This document shows positions 41,698-51,508 of a stretch of DNA of 64,000 bases, one piece after another. A program made the position numbers and the translations under genes. The notes under the pieces were generated by a model. The model was not told where the DNA came from and did no database searches. It was given only the letters and a program-made list of their open reading frames with translations. The DNA lies in the NCBI GenBank assembly GCA_019746095.1, contig JAIESL010000057.1:1-64000 (forward strand), in the 5' to 3' direction. The stretch is from Caulobacteraceae bacterium. Its GTDB lineage: Bacteria; Pseudomonadota; Alphaproteobacteria; Caulobacterales; Caulobacteraceae. Each line of letters opens with the position of its first letter. Positions within the stretch are counted from its first letter, which is position 1.

Positions 41698-42339
41698 TCA
41701 GACCGCCTCGTTCAGCAGGGTGTCCTTGTAGGCCTGGACCCAGATGTTGCGGAAACGGCGGCTGCGCTCGGCGTGGTAGATGTGCGCCAGCTCGGCATAG
41801 CTGCGGTCGAAGTCGTCGTTGACGAGGACATAGTCGAAGTCGCCGCAGTGCTCGATCTCGCCCTTGGCGTTGTGGATGCGGCGTTCGATGACCTCGTCGG
41901 CATCCTGCGACCGGGTGACCAGGCGACGACGGAGTTCCTCGAGGCTGGGCGGCAGGATGAAGACGCGGACGGCGTCCTCCGGGCATTTTTCCGCAATGTC
42001 CCGGGCCCCCTGCCAGTCGATGTCGAACAGGACGTCGCGCCCCTCGGACAGGGCCCGTTCGATCGGGGCGCGGGGGCTGCCGTAGCGGGCCCCGTGGACG
42101 TCGGCCCATTCGAGGAAGGCATCGGCGTCGATCAGGCGCTGGAATTCCTCGGCGTCGACGTAATGATAGTCGCGGTCGGCGACCTCGCCGGGCCGGATGC
42201 CGCGGGTGGTCATGGAGATGGACAGCTCCAGCCCGCCGTGGTCGGCCATCAGGCGGCGGCACAGGCTGGTCTTGCCCGCCCCCGAGGGGCTGGCCACGAT
42301 CAGCATCACACCGCGGCGGGGGTGGCGTTCACTCGACAT
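41698..42339 (-). CDS. gmk: guanylate kinase
   Basis: 'MLIVASPSGAGKTSLCRRLM', 'SISMTTRGIRPGEVADRDYHYVDAEEF'. Confidence 0.97.
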   Translation of the reverse strand: MSSERHPRRGVMLIVASPSGAGKTSLCRRLMADHGGLELSISMTTRGIRPGEVADRDYHYVDAEEFQRLIDADAFLEWADVHGARYGSPRAPIERALSEGRDVLFDIDWQGARDIAEKCPEDAVRVFILPPSLEELRRRLVTRSQDADEVIERRIHNAKGEIEHCGDFDYVLVNDDFDRSYAELAHIYHAERSRRFRNIWVQAYKDTLLNEAV

Positions 42340-43213
42340 TCTGGACCTGTTCGCGCAGCTGTTCGATCACGGCCTTGAGCTCGAGGCCGATTCCGGTGAG
42401 CGGGGTCGTAGCCGATTTCGAGCAGAGGGTGTTCGCCTCCCTCATGAATTCCTGCATCAGGAAGTCGAGTTTCCGCCCGGCGGGGGGTTGCTGCAACAGG
42501 GCCCGGGCCGAGGAAACGTGGGCGGTGAGCCGGTCCAGCTCCTCGCGGACATCGGCCTTGGTCGCAAGAGAGGCGGCCTCGAGGAATATCCGGTCCTCGA
42601 GCCCGGGCGCGTCGGGGGCCAGTTCGCTCATGCGGCGAGCGAAACGCTCGCGGATCGCGGCGGTCTGTGCGGTGGCTTCCGTCTCGGCCGCGGCGGTCAG
42701 GGCGGCGATCCGGTCGATGAAGTCGGTGACCACCGGCAGGAGCTGGGAACCCTCGCGCTCCCGGAACAGTTTCAGGGCGTCCAGAGCCTGGTCGATCGAG
42801 GCGGCCATGGCGGCCTCGACGGCGGCGTGGCCCTCGGGGTCGTCGACCACTTCGGGGGCCTCCAGCACCCCGCGCAGGGACAGCAGTCCGTCGGCGGACG
42901 GCGGGGTCGCCCCCTCCTCCGCCAACTGGTTGGCCAGAACCAGATAGCGGGCGAGGATGTCCTGATTGACCTTGAGCGCAGCCGCACCCGGATCGGCGCG
43001 CTTGGCCTGGATACCGAGGGTGACCTGACCGCGGCTGAGCCGGGCCTGGGCGGCGCTCTTGGCATGGCGCTCGAGGCTGTCAAAGCCCGGCGGGCCGCGG
43101 AAGCGGACCTCCAGGTTGCGGCCGTTGACCGAGCGGGCCTCGACCGACCAGCTCCAGTCCTCTGCCGCGCCGTCGGCCCGACCGAAGCCGGTCATGCCGG
43201 AGATGACGCTCAT
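42329..43213 (-). CDS. yicC: YicC family endoribonuclease-like protein
   Basis: 'MTGFGRA', 'SVEARSVNGRNLEVRFRGP', C-terminal 'GRKLDFLMQEFMREANTLCSKS'. Confidence 0.95.
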   Translation of the reverse strand: MSVISGMTGFGRADGAAEDWSWSVEARSVNGRNLEVRFRGPPGFDSLERHAKSAAQARLSRGQVTLGIQAKRADPGAAALKVNQDILARYLVLANQLAEEGATPPSADGLLSLRGVLEAPEVVDDPEGHAAVEAAMAASIDQALDALKLFREREGSQLLPVVTDFIDRIAALTAAAETEATAQTAAIRERFARRMSELAPDAPGLEDRIFLEAASLATKADVREELDRLTAHVSSARALLQQPPAGRKLDFLMQEFMREANTLCSKSATTPLTGIGLELKAVIEQLREQVQNVE

Positions 43214-44313
43214 CCGGCGGGGGCCGGGGCGGGCACGGTGATCACGCGGGCACCGGGAGGAACGGCCGTGCCGGCGGGCTCGGCCGGCGCGGGGACGGGC
43301 TCCGGCGGCAGACCCGCCCGACGTCGCTCGATCTCGCGCCAGCGGGCCACATTGGCGAGGTGCTCCTCATAGGTCCGGGCAAAGGCGTGGCCGCCCGAGC
43401 CGTCGGCGACGAAGAAGATGTCGGACGTCGACGGCGGGTTCAGCACGGCGGCGACGGCATCGCGGCCGGGGTTGGAAATGGCGGTCGGGGGCAGGCCGTC
43501 GATCTGATAGGTGTTCCACGGATTGGGCCGGTCCAGCTCGGACCGCCTCAGGCCCCGGCGAAGCGGCACACCCTTGGTGAGGCCGTATTCGATCGTGGGA
43601 TCGCTCTCCAGACGCATGCCGGTCCGGAGACGGTTGGTGAAGACGGCGGCGACGCGGGGGCGTTCAGCGGCGAGACCGGTCTCCTTCTCGACGATAGAGG
43701 CCAGGATCATGGCCTCCTCGGGGGTCCGCACGACGGTGGCGGGACCGCGGGCGGCCCAGAGGCGGGCGAGGTTCTCGTCCCGGGCCCGGCGCATGCGGGC
43801 GATGACCGAGGAGCGGGTGTCGCCACGGCTGATCTCATAGGTGTCGGGCCAGAGACTGGCCTCCTCGGGAATGGCGTCGATGGTCCCCGTCAGAATGGTC
43901 TGTTTGTTCAGGATCTCGACCGCCTGGGCCGAGGACCAGCCTTCCGGCAGGGTGACGTAGTGGCGGACCACCCGGCCCTGGACCAGCAGGACCAGGACGG
44001 AGCGGAGCGAGGCCTTGCTCGGCACCTCATATTCGCCCGCACGCAGCTTGCGGTCGGCCCCCGTCAGGGTGGCGGCGGCCTTGAACATGTCGGTCGAGCG
44101 GATCACCCCGGCCGACTTCAGGGTGGCGGCGATGGCGCTGACCCCGGCCCCGCTGGGCAGGCTGATGACGGTCGACTCACCCTCGCGCGCCGCCGGGCCG
44201 GGCGCGTAGAAGACACTCCAGGCCGCGATCAGGGCGATGATCAGGAAGGTGCTGAAGGTCGCCGTGGCGGCCAGAAAGGCGGTCTTTCGACCCGAGAGCG
44301 GTGCCTTCGACAT
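43210..44313 (-). CDS. mltG: endolytic transglycosylase MltG
   Basis: 'LPSGAGVSAIAATLKSAGVI', 'ILASIVEKETGLAAERPRVAAVFTNRLRTGMRLESDPTIEYG', 'NTYQIDGLPPTAISNPGRDAV'. Confidence 0.96.
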   Translation of the reverse strand: MSKAPLSGRKTAFLAATATFSTFLIIALIAAWSVFYAPGPAAREGESTVISLPSGAGVSAIAATLKSAGVIRSTDMFKAAATLTGADRKLRAGEYEVPSKASLRSVLVLLVQGRVVRHYVTLPEGWSSAQAVEILNKQTILTGTIDAIPEEASLWPDTYEISRGDTRSSVIARMRRARDENLARLWAARGPATVVRTPEEAMILASIVEKETGLAAERPRVAAVFTNRLRTGMRLESDPTIEYGLTKGVPLRRGLRRSELDRPNPWNTYQIDGLPPTAISNPGRDAVAAVLNPPSTSDIFFVADGSGGHAFARTYEEHLANVARWREIERRRAGLPPEPVPAPAEPAGTAVPPGARVITVPAPAPAG

Positions 44314-45593
44314 CAGCCGACCTTCCGGAAGAGGATCGAGGCATTGGTGCCGCCGAAGCCGAAACTGTTGGACATGGCCACGTCGATTTCCATCGGCTGA
44401 CCCTTGCCGCGCACGAGGTTCAGCGCGGTTTCCCGCTCCGGATTGTCGAGGTTGATGGTCGGCGGGGCGATCTGGTCCCGAATGGCCAGGATGCAGAAAA
44501 TCGCCTCAATGGCCCCGGCAGCCCCCAGCAGGTGGCCGGTCATCGACTTGGTCGAGGACAGGGCGACATTGGGGGCGTGGTCGCCCATCAGCTTCTCGAT
44601 CGCGCCGGCCTCGATCCAGTCGGCCATGGTCGAGGTGCCGTGAGCATTGACGTAGTCGATGTCGGCGGCGGTGAGCCCCGCCCGCTTCACCGCCATCTGC
44701 ATGGCGCGATAGCCGCCGTCACCGTCCTCGGCCGGGGCGGTGATGTGATAGGCGTCGCCGCTCATGCCGTAGCCGACGACCTCGGCATAGATGGTCGCAC
44801 CGCGCGCCCTGGCGTGCTCGTACTCTTCCAGCACCACAATGCCGGCCCCCTCGCCCATGACGAAGCCCGAGTGGTCCTTGTCCCAGGGGCGCGAGGCCTT
44901 TTCGGGCGCGTCATTATAGGCGGTGCAAAGGGCCTTGCAGGCGAGGAAGCCGGCGATGCCGATGGGGACGATGGAGCTCTCGGCCCCGCCCGCCACCATG
45001 ACGTCGGCGTCGTCCATCATGATCATCCGGGCCGCATCGCCGATGGCATGGGCACCGGTGGCGCAGGCGGTGACGACGGAGTGATTCGGGCCCTTGAGGC
45101 CGTGACGGATCGAGATCTGGCCCGAGGTCAGATTGATCAGGGCCGAGGGGATGAAGAAGGGGCTGACCCGGCGCGGGCCCTGCTCCTTGAGGATGACGGC
45201 GGTGTCGGCGATGGGGCCCAGCCCACCGATGCCGGAGCCGACCATGACGCCGGTCCGCTCGCGCTGCTCCTCGGTCTCGGGCTTCCAGCCGGCGTCGGCC
45301 AGGGCCTCGTCGGCGGCGGCGATGGCATAGACGATGAAGTCATCGACGCGTTTGCGGTCCTTGGGCGACATGACCTGTTCATGGTCGAACACGCCCGGCT
45401 GGCCGGGAGCCCCGCCGCCGCGGCCGTCGACCGACGGAATCTCGCCCGCAATGGTGCAGCCGAAGCCCTCGGTGTCGAAATTGGTGATCGGGCCGATGCC
45501 CGACCGCCCCTCGAGGATGCCCTTCCAGTTATGCTCCACGCCCCAGCCGAGGGGGGTGAGCAGACCGAGGCCGGTGACGACGACACGGCGCAT
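44313..45593 (-). CDS. fabF: beta-ketoacyl-ACP synthase II
   Basis: 'RRVVVTGLGLLTPLG', active site 'TACATGAHAIGDA', 'NAHGTSTMADWIEAGAI'. Confidence 0.97.
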   Translation of the reverse strand: MRRVVVTGLGLLTPLGWGVEHNWKGILEGRSGIGPITNFDTEGFGCTIAGEIPSVDGRGGGAPGQPGVFDHEQVMSPKDRKRVDDFIVYAIAAADEALADAGWKPETEEQRERTGVMVGSGIGGLGPIADTAVILKEQGPRRVSPFFIPSALINLTSGQISIRHGLKGPNHSVVTACATGAHAIGDAARMIMMDDADVMVAGGAESSIVPIGIAGFLACKALCTAYNDAPEKASRPWDKDHSGFVMGEGAGIVVLEEYEHARARGATIYAEVVGYGMSGDAYHITAPAEDGDGGYRAMQMAVKRAGLTAADIDYVNAHGTSTMADWIEAGAIEKLMGDHAPNVALSSTKSMTGHLLGAAGAIEAIFCILAIRDQIAPPTINLDNPERETALNLVRGKGQPMEIDVAMSNSFGFGGTNASILFRKVG

Positions 45594-45631
45594 GAGCGCT
45601 CCTCGTTAGAGAATCCAGACCACAAACAGTA

Positions 45632-45675
45632 ATGGCCGCCGGGCGGCCCCGCTAGGGGCGCGCCACGGCGGCCAT
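45632..45675. repeat. intercistronic hairpin between acpP and fabF
   Basis: ATGGCCGCC (45632-45640) pairs with GGCGGCCAT (45667-45675); GC-rich inner stem. Confidence 0.75.
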
Positions 45676-45701
45676 CAAAGCCGTATCGAAAGCGGCAGCG
45701 A

Positions 45702-45941
45702 TCAGCCGGCCAGCTTCTCGTCGATGAACTTCACGGCGTCGCCGACCGTCTGGATGTGCTCGGCGGCGTCGTCCGGGATTTCGATGTCGAATTCTTCCTC
45801 GAAGGCCATGACCAGTTCGACGTTGTCGAGCGAGTCAGCGCCCAGGTCGTCGATGAAGCTGGCCTTTTCAACGACCTTCTCCGGATCGGCGTCCAGGTGG
45901 TCGATGACGATCTTGCGGACGCGTTCCAGGGTATCGGACAT
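45702..45941 (-). CDS. acpP: acyl carrier protein
   Basis: '[45 protein letters not shown]'; start at MSDTLERV. Confidence 0.97.
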   Translation of the reverse strand: MSDTLERVRKIVIDHLDADPEKVVEKASFIDDLGADSLDNVELVMAFEEEFDIEIPDDAAEHIQTVGDAVKFIDEKLAG

Positions 45942-46139
45942 GGGAGTCTCTGCTTTAAGGGCCGCACGGGCCGCGTTGTCTCTGTCTTGCCGTATGACGA
46001 CGGCGACGGCTGCGCAAGTGCTGAACACAGACTCGGGCGAACCATCCAACCGGGGTTTAGCACGGCGGCACCGGCTGGAAACAGTCTCGCGACAGCTTTG
46101 CGCCGTCAGGACTGCCCGCCCGGCGGCCGCGTGCGGGCC

Positions 46140-46880
46140 CTAGATCATCGCCATGCCGCCGTTCACATGCAGGGTCTGGCCCGTGACATAGGCGGCTTCG
46201 TCCGAGGACAGATAGACGGCCGCGGCGGCGATCTCGTCGCCCGTGCCCAGCCGGCCGGCGGGGATGTTCTTCAGGATGGTCTCGCGCTGGGTCTCGTTCA
46301 GCACGTCGGTCATCGGCGAGGCGATGAAGCCCGGGGCGATACAGTTCACGGTAATGCCGCGCGAGCCGACTTCCTGCGCCAGCGACTTGGAGAAGCCGAT
46401 CATCCCGGCCTTGGAGGCGGCGTAGTTGGTCTGGCCCGGGTTACCGGTGACGCCGACGACGGAGGTGATGCCGATGATCCGGCCCGAGCGGCGCTTCATC
46501 ATCCCCTTCATGGCGGCGCGCGAGAGGCGGAAATAGCTCTCGAGGTTGACGCGGATGACGTCCTGGAAGTCCTCGTCCTTCATCCGCATCAGCAGGCCGT
46601 CCTTCGTGATGCCGGCGTTGGCGACGAGGATGTCGAGCGGGGCACCAGCGGCTTCCTCGGCCCGGGCCAGCAGGCCGTCGACCGACTCAGGGTCCGACAG
46701 ATTGGCGGCAGCGACGAAGGCGCGCGCGCCGAGTTCCCCGGCCAGCTCCTGCAGCACCGCCTCGCGGGTGCCGGACAGGACGACGGTCGCGCCCTGGGCA
46801 TGCAGGGCCCGGGCGATGGCCCCGCCGATGCCGCCGGTCGCGCCGGTCACGAGGGCGGTCTTGCCGGTGAGATTGAACAT
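46140..46880 (-). CDS. fabG: 3-oxoacyl-ACP reductase
   Basis: SDR motifs 'TGATGGIG', 'NAGITKDGLLMRMKDEDF', 'YAASKAGMIGFSKSLAQEVGSRGITVNCIAPGFI'. Confidence 0.97.
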   Translation of the reverse strand: MFNLTGKTALVTGATGGIGGAIARALHAQGATVVLSGTREAVLQELAGELGARAFVAAANLSDPESVDGLLARAEEAAGAPLDILVANAGITKDGLLMRMKDEDFQDVIRVNLESYFRLSRAAMKGMMKRRSGRIIGITSVVGVTGNPGQTNYAASKAGMIGFSKSLAQEVGSRGITVNCIAPGFIASPMTDVLNETQRETILKNIPAGRLGTGDEIAAAAVYLSSDEAAYVTGQTLHVNGGMAMI

Positions 46881-46896
46881 GAGAGGGCTCCGGAGG

Positions 46897-47018
46897 AGTG
46901 AGGAGTGACGAGTGGTCAGTGATCAGTGATTGGTGATTAGTGAACGAAGCAGCGTGGCCGGTGAAGGCGGATTGGAGAGCGGGTGGACGCCCCAGCCAAT
47001 CACTGGCCACGAACCACT
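46897..47018. repeat. heptad-periodic inverted-repeat element, copy 2
   Basis: (A/G)GTG at 46897/46904/46911/46918/46925/46932/46939 and CAC at 47001/47008/47015, exact 7-nt spacing. Confidence 0.83.
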
Positions 47019-47962
47019 CAAAGCGACTTCGCGAACGCTTCCAGGTCTTCCGGCGTGTTCAGCGACAGGCTCTCGGCGTCCGGCGCGATCCGTTTGGCCA
47101 TGCCGGCCAGGACCTTGCCCGAGCCGATCTCGGCGAAGCGGGTCACGCCGCCCTCGCCGGCCATCCATTCCATGCTCTCGCGCCAGCGGACGCGGCCAGT
47201 GACCTGTTCGACCAGCAGGCGGCGCAGGACCTCGGGGTCGGTCTCGGGGCGCGCCGTGACATTGGCGACGACGGCGACCGAGGGGGCGACGATGGTCGCG
47301 GAGCCGAGCGCCGTGGCCATTTCGTCGGCGGCGGGCTGCATCAGCGGGCAGTGGAAGGGGGCCGAGACGTTCAGGGGAATGGCGCGGGCACCCAGTTCCT
47401 TGGCCTTTTCGATGGCCCGGTCGACGGCGGCCTTGTCGCCCGAGATGACGATGTTGCCGGCGTTGTTGTCATTGGCGACGACACAGACGCCGACCTCGGA
47501 GCCCGCCGCCGCCGCGGCCTCAGCCAGGGCCAGGTCGGTCTTCGGCCCGATCAACGAGGCCATGGCGCCGCGGCCCACGGGCACGGCACGCTGCATGGCC
47601 TGGCCGCGCAGCTTCAGCAGGCGGGCGGTGTCGGCCAGGGTGATCGAACCGGCGGCGCACAGGGCCGAATACTCGCCCAGCGAATGGCCGGCGACAAAGC
47701 CCGCGCGGCTGACATCGACGCCGAACTCGACCTTGAGAACACGCGCGGCGGCCAGCGACACGGCCATCAGGGCGGGCTGGGCGTTCTCGGTCAGGGTCAG
47801 CTGGTCCTCGGGGCCCTCGCGCATCAGGACCGACAGCTTCTGACCGAGAGCCTCGTCGATCTCGGCATAGACCTCACGCGCCGAGGCGAAGGCGTCAGCG
47901 AGCGCAACCCCCATGCCGACCGACTGGCTGCCTTGTCCGGGGAACAGCAGGGCGAGGGTCAT
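47018..47962 (-). CDS. fabD: malonyl CoA-ACP transacylase
   Basis: 'LLFPGQGSQSVGMG', 'GHSLGEYSALCAAG', 'VSAPFHCPLMQPAADEM'. Confidence 0.97.
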   Translation of the reverse strand: MTLALLFPGQGSQSVGMGVALADAFASAREVYAEIDEALGQKLSVLMREGPEDQLTLTENAQPALMAVSLAAARVLKVEFGVDVSRAGFVAGHSLGEYSALCAAGSITLADTARLLKLRGQAMQRAVPVGRGAMASLIGPKTDLALAEAAAAAGSEVGVCVVANDNNAGNIVISGDKAAVDRAIEKAKELGARAIPLNVSAPFHCPLMQPAADEMATALGSATIVAPSVAVVANVTARPETDPEVLRRLLVEQVTGRVRWRESMEWMAGEGGVTRFAEIGSGKVLAGMAKRIAPDAESLSLNTPEDLEAFAKSL

Positions 47963-48007
47963 GTCAGGTCTCCGGCAGCGTTGAATCGAGCCGGAGGGGT
48001 AGGACGA

Positions 48008-49972
48008 TCAGGCCGCAGGGGCAAGACGGGCGATCGTGGTCCGGCGGGGGGTGAAGTCCAGACGGGCGATCTCCCGAATGCGACCGCCCTCCTCCCGGCC
48101 CTCGACCAGTTCATAACCCATCAGGGCGAAGACGCGGCCGCGCAGGAAGATCGGGCGGGACGCGCCATACCAGTCGATGCAGGAGACGCGACAGAAATCC
48201 TCCCGTCCGGTGCCTCCAGTGGACAGGGCCCCGAGCGCCGCCAGCGAGCCGGGGCCGCGACGCAAGAACAGCATGTCGACGCCGCCCCTGGTCGGCTGAC
48301 GACGCGAATCCAGCGCCACGAAACGCTCCATCGGAAGGCCCAGCAGCCCCTCCGCGGCGCCCCGCTCATCGGGACGGAAGAAGAACCCGTGACTGCGGCC
48401 CTCGGACTCGCCGGCGTTCGGTACGGCGTAGCGCGCACCGAGTTCGGGCCGCCTCCCGTTCAGCTCGATGGCGGTCAGCGTCAGGGCCTGATTGCCGCTG
48501 GTGACGATCAGGGCGTCAGAGCCGAGCGCCTCGATACGACTGACCGGCGTTGCCAGGTCGAAGGTCCGCGTCCGGCCGTCGTCGACCCGCATGGTCAGAA
48601 GGACGCCGCCGCGCTCATCCTCGCCATCCGCCGATGGGCGAACCGCAGCGTAGAGCAGATGATCGCCCACGAAGCGGTTGTGTCGCTGCCAGCCGTCCCG
48701 GGGCAGGTTGGGAAGGGTGCGGTAGTCACCGGGGCGCGCGGTGCCGGATCCGTCGCCGAAGCGAGACAGCGGCAGGCTGAGCAGGGCCACACTCCCCTCC
48801 CGCGTTTCGCGATCCCACATGGCGTCGCCGCCACCGTCGGACTGGACCACGACCTCGAGACGGCCGCGTTGCCTGTCTTCGCGGAACGAGAACTGATCCA
48901 GAGGGGTGCCCGAGGCCCGGACCGCCTGTGGCCGCCCGCCGTCCAGGGGCATGCGATAGACGCTGGCCGGCGGACGGCTGTTCGGCGCGGGGTCGCGGAC
49001 CCAGGTCGTCGTCCAGAAATAGATGGCCTCGGGCGAGACGTAGAAGGTGCGCGACTCCGGCCCGAGGATGGCGGTCGCCTGACAGTCCAGCCGCGGTGCG
49101 GTCAGGTCGCAGCGGGTCACCGAATGCAGGGCATTGAGATCGGGATCGGAAGGCCGGGCCCGGGAATCGATGAAGACATCCTCCGGCCTCGCAAGCACCT
49201 CGGTCGTTCGCGGCCGACCGGGCGTCTCGTCAGTCAGCGCCGGCAAGACCGCCATCGGATCCTCGACCTGCCAGAGATAACGGACGTTGTAGAGGACCAG
49301 CTCATCGCCGATCAGGCGCGAGGCGTAGTTCTCGGCCGAAAAATAGTCGCTGGCGCGCAGGCGGTAGGCGTCCTCGAAGCTGAGCTGCCCTTCGGGAGAG
49401 AGGCGGAAGCGGAGAATCTCCGTGCCCTGCGTCTCATAGCTGTAGCCGATGACCACGACCCGGTCGCCAACCACCAGCATCTCGTCGTACCAGGATCCGT
49501 CCCAGGCGGTCTTCGGGGCCGGCGCACCCGGCGGCGGGACGTCGATAGAGTCGACGGCCCGAAGTCCGCCCGCCGTCGAAAGCGTGAACAGCCGGCCACG
49601 CCGCAGCACCACGAGATAGTCGCCGTTCGCCTTGACGATCCCGCCTTCGTCGACGCCCGTCTCCTGGACGTTGGTGATGGAGTCGCCGGCCGTTTCGGCG
49701 GCGGCATCGGCCGCCGGGACCATCATGGCCGGTGAGGCGACCTCCATCGACACGGCGTCGTCGCTGAACTGGCCGCGCATCTGCGCCGCGATGGCGGCCT
49801 CGCGCTGGCGGAAGAAGGCGCGGAACTGGTCTTCGGAAGCGAAGGCCGGAAGCCCCTCCGCCGAGACCACAGGCCGGAAAGGGCTGGCCGTACCGACGGC
49901 GGCGCAGACGCCGACCAGGGCCGCGAGCCCGAGCGACAGGGGACCGACATGGCGTTTCAGGATCGCGAGCAT
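48008..49972 (-). CDS. secreted beta-propeller domain-containing protein
   Basis: N-terminal hydrophobic segment; 'TNVQETGVDEGGIVKANGDYLVVLRRGRLFTL' as in the secreted beta-propeller family. Confidence 0.83.
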   Translation of the reverse strand: MLAILKRHVGPLSLGLAALVGVCAAVGTASPFRPVVSAEGLPAFASEDQFRAFFRQREAAIAAQMRGQFSDDAVSMEVASPAMMVPAADAAAETAGDSITNVQETGVDEGGIVKANGDYLVVLRRGRLFTLSTAGGLRAVDSIDVPPPGAPAPKTAWDGSWYDEMLVVGDRVVVIGYSYETQGTEILRFRLSPEGQLSFEDAYRLRASDYFSAENYASRLIGDELVLYNVRYLWQVEDPMAVLPALTDETPGRPRTTEVLARPEDVFIDSRARPSDPDLNALHSVTRCDLTAPRLDCQATAILGPESRTFYVSPEAIYFWTTTWVRDPAPNSRPPASVYRMPLDGGRPQAVRASGTPLDQFSFREDRQRGRLEVVVQSDGGGDAMWDRETREGSVALLSLPLSRFGDGSGTARPGDYRTLPNLPRDGWQRHNRFVGDHLLYAAVRPSADGEDERGGVLLTMRVDDGRTRTFDLATPVSRIEALGSDALIVTSGNQALTLTAIELNGRRPELGARYAVPNAGESEGRSHGFFFRPDERGAAEGLLGLPMERFVALDSRRQPTRGGVDMLFLRRGPGSLAALGALSTGGTGREDFCRVSCIDWYGASRPIFLRGRVFALMGYELVEGREEGGRIREIARLDFTPRRTTIARLAPAA

Positions 49973-50045
49973 TCCGAAGTCCCCCGAGCTTGGACCTTGA
50001 CGGATGAACGGCTCGAACTGTGGCCATCCTGAGGTGGAATACCGG

Positions 50046-51452
50046 CTAGAACAGCACGCCGGGGTTCATGATCCGGTGGGGGTCGATGGCGGCGCGGACG
50101 GCCTGCATGGTCCGGATTTCCAACGGCGACTTGTAGCGCCGGGCCTCTTCCGTCTTGAGGCGGCCGAGGCCGTGTTCGGCGGAGATGGAGCCGTCGTAGC
50201 GGGCGACGATGTCGTGGACGATCTGCGAACCTTCCTCCCAGCGCGCCAGGAAGGCCGGGCGGTCGCCGCCGACAGGGCAGAGCACGTCATAGTGGAGATT
50301 GCCGTCGCCGACGTGGCCGAAGGCGCTGACCCGGGCACCGGGATGGAAGCGTTCCACGGCGGCGGTGGCTTCCTCGAGAAATTCGGCGATGCGAGAGAGC
50401 GGGACGGAGACATCGTGCTTCCAGCCGCCGCCCTCGGGCTTCTGGGCGGCGGACTGTTCCTCGCGCACCTTCCAGAAGGCGGCACGCTGGGCGTCGTTCT
50501 GGGCGATGGCGGCATCGTTGATCAGGCCGGTCTCGAAGGCATGGGTCAGCAGCCGCTCCATGGCCGCGTCGGCCGCGCCGGGCTCGCCCGAGACCAGTTC
50601 GATCAGGACGTACCAGGGCGGCGTCGAGTCCAGCGGCTCGCGGGTGTCGGGGATGTTGGCGAGGACGAAGCCCATGCCGATCCGCTTCATCAGTTCGAAG
50701 GCCTCGACCCCGCCGCCGGTCTCGGCCTTGGCGCGGGCCAGAAGTTCGATAGCGGCCGCGGGTGCATCCAGCCCGACCATGGCGGTGGCGCGGCTGCGCA
50801 TGACCGGGAACAGTTTCAGGGTCGCGGCGGTGACCACGCCGAGCGTGCCCTCGGCCCCGATCAGCAGCTGTTTCAGGTCATAGCCGGTGTTGTCCTTGCG
50901 CAGGCGCTTCAGGCCGTTGAAGACCTCGCCGTCCGGCATCACCGCCTCAATGCCCAGCACCAGGTCGCGCATCATGCCGTAGCGGAGCACCGCGGTTCCG
51001 CCGGCATTGGTCGAGATGACCCCGCCGATGGTGGCCGTGCCCTCGGCGGCCAGGCTGAGCGGAAACAGCCTATCGGCGGCCGTGGCGGCCTGTTGCGCCT
51101 CCAGAAGGGTGATCCCGGCCTCGACGGTCATGGCGTCGTCCAGCGGGGTCACATCGCGCACGGCGCGCAGCCTGCGGGTCGAGAGCAGGACCTCGCCGAA
51201 GGGAATCTGGCCGCCGACCAGGCCGGTGTCGCCGCCCTGGGGCACGATGGCGACACGATGTTCGGCACAGACGCGGACGGCCGCGGCCACCTGGGCGGTC
51301 GAACGCGGCGTCAGCATCAGCGGCGTATGGCCCTGCCAGCGATTGCGCCACTCGGTCAGCCAGGGCGCGATCTCGGCCGGATCCTCGGTCCAGCCGCCCT
51401 CGCCGAGAGCGGATTTCAGGGCGGCAAGCGCGGCAGGCGAAGGAGCGGTCAT
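50046..51452 (-). CDS. FAD-linked oxidase (D-2-hydroxyacid/D-lactate/D-2-hydroxyglutarate dehydrogenase family)
   Basis: 'VAIVPQGGDTGLVGGQIP', 'GGVISTNAGGTAVLRYGMMRDLVLGIEAVMPDG', 'FGHVGDGNLHYDVLCP', 'SAEHGLGRLKTEEARRYKSP'. Confidence 0.92.
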   Translation of the reverse strand: MTAPSPAALAALKSALGEGGWTEDPAEIAPWLTEWRNRWQGHTPLMLTPRSTAQVAAAVRVCAEHRVAIVPQGGDTGLVGGQIPFGEVLLSTRRLRAVRDVTPLDDAMTVEAGITLLEAQQAATAADRLFPLSLAAEGTATIGGVISTNAGGTAVLRYGMMRDLVLGIEAVMPDGEVFNGLKRLRKDNTGYDLKQLLIGAEGTLGVVTAATLKLFPVMRSRATAMVGLDAPAAAIELLARAKAETGGGVEAFELMKRIGMGFVLANIPDTREPLDSTPPWYVLIELVSGEPGAADAAMERLLTHAFETGLINDAAIAQNDAQRAAFWKVREEQSAAQKPEGGGWKHDVSVPLSRIAEFLEEATAAVERFHPGARVSAFGHVGDGNLHYDVLCPVGGDRPAFLARWEEGSQIVHDIVARYDGSISAEHGLGRLKTEEARRYKSPLEIRTMQAVRAAIDPHRIMNPGVLF

Positions 51453-51508
51453 GCAGGCCTTGTCTCAAAGTCATGGACGCGGCGAAAGGGCCAAGCCACG
51501 GTTGTCGG

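Noticed and set aside
46940-49735. 931-aa plus-strand ORF across fabD and the beta-propeller gene
   Set aside because: Spans two well-supported minus-strand genes; composition typical of antisense frames, no recognisable domain.
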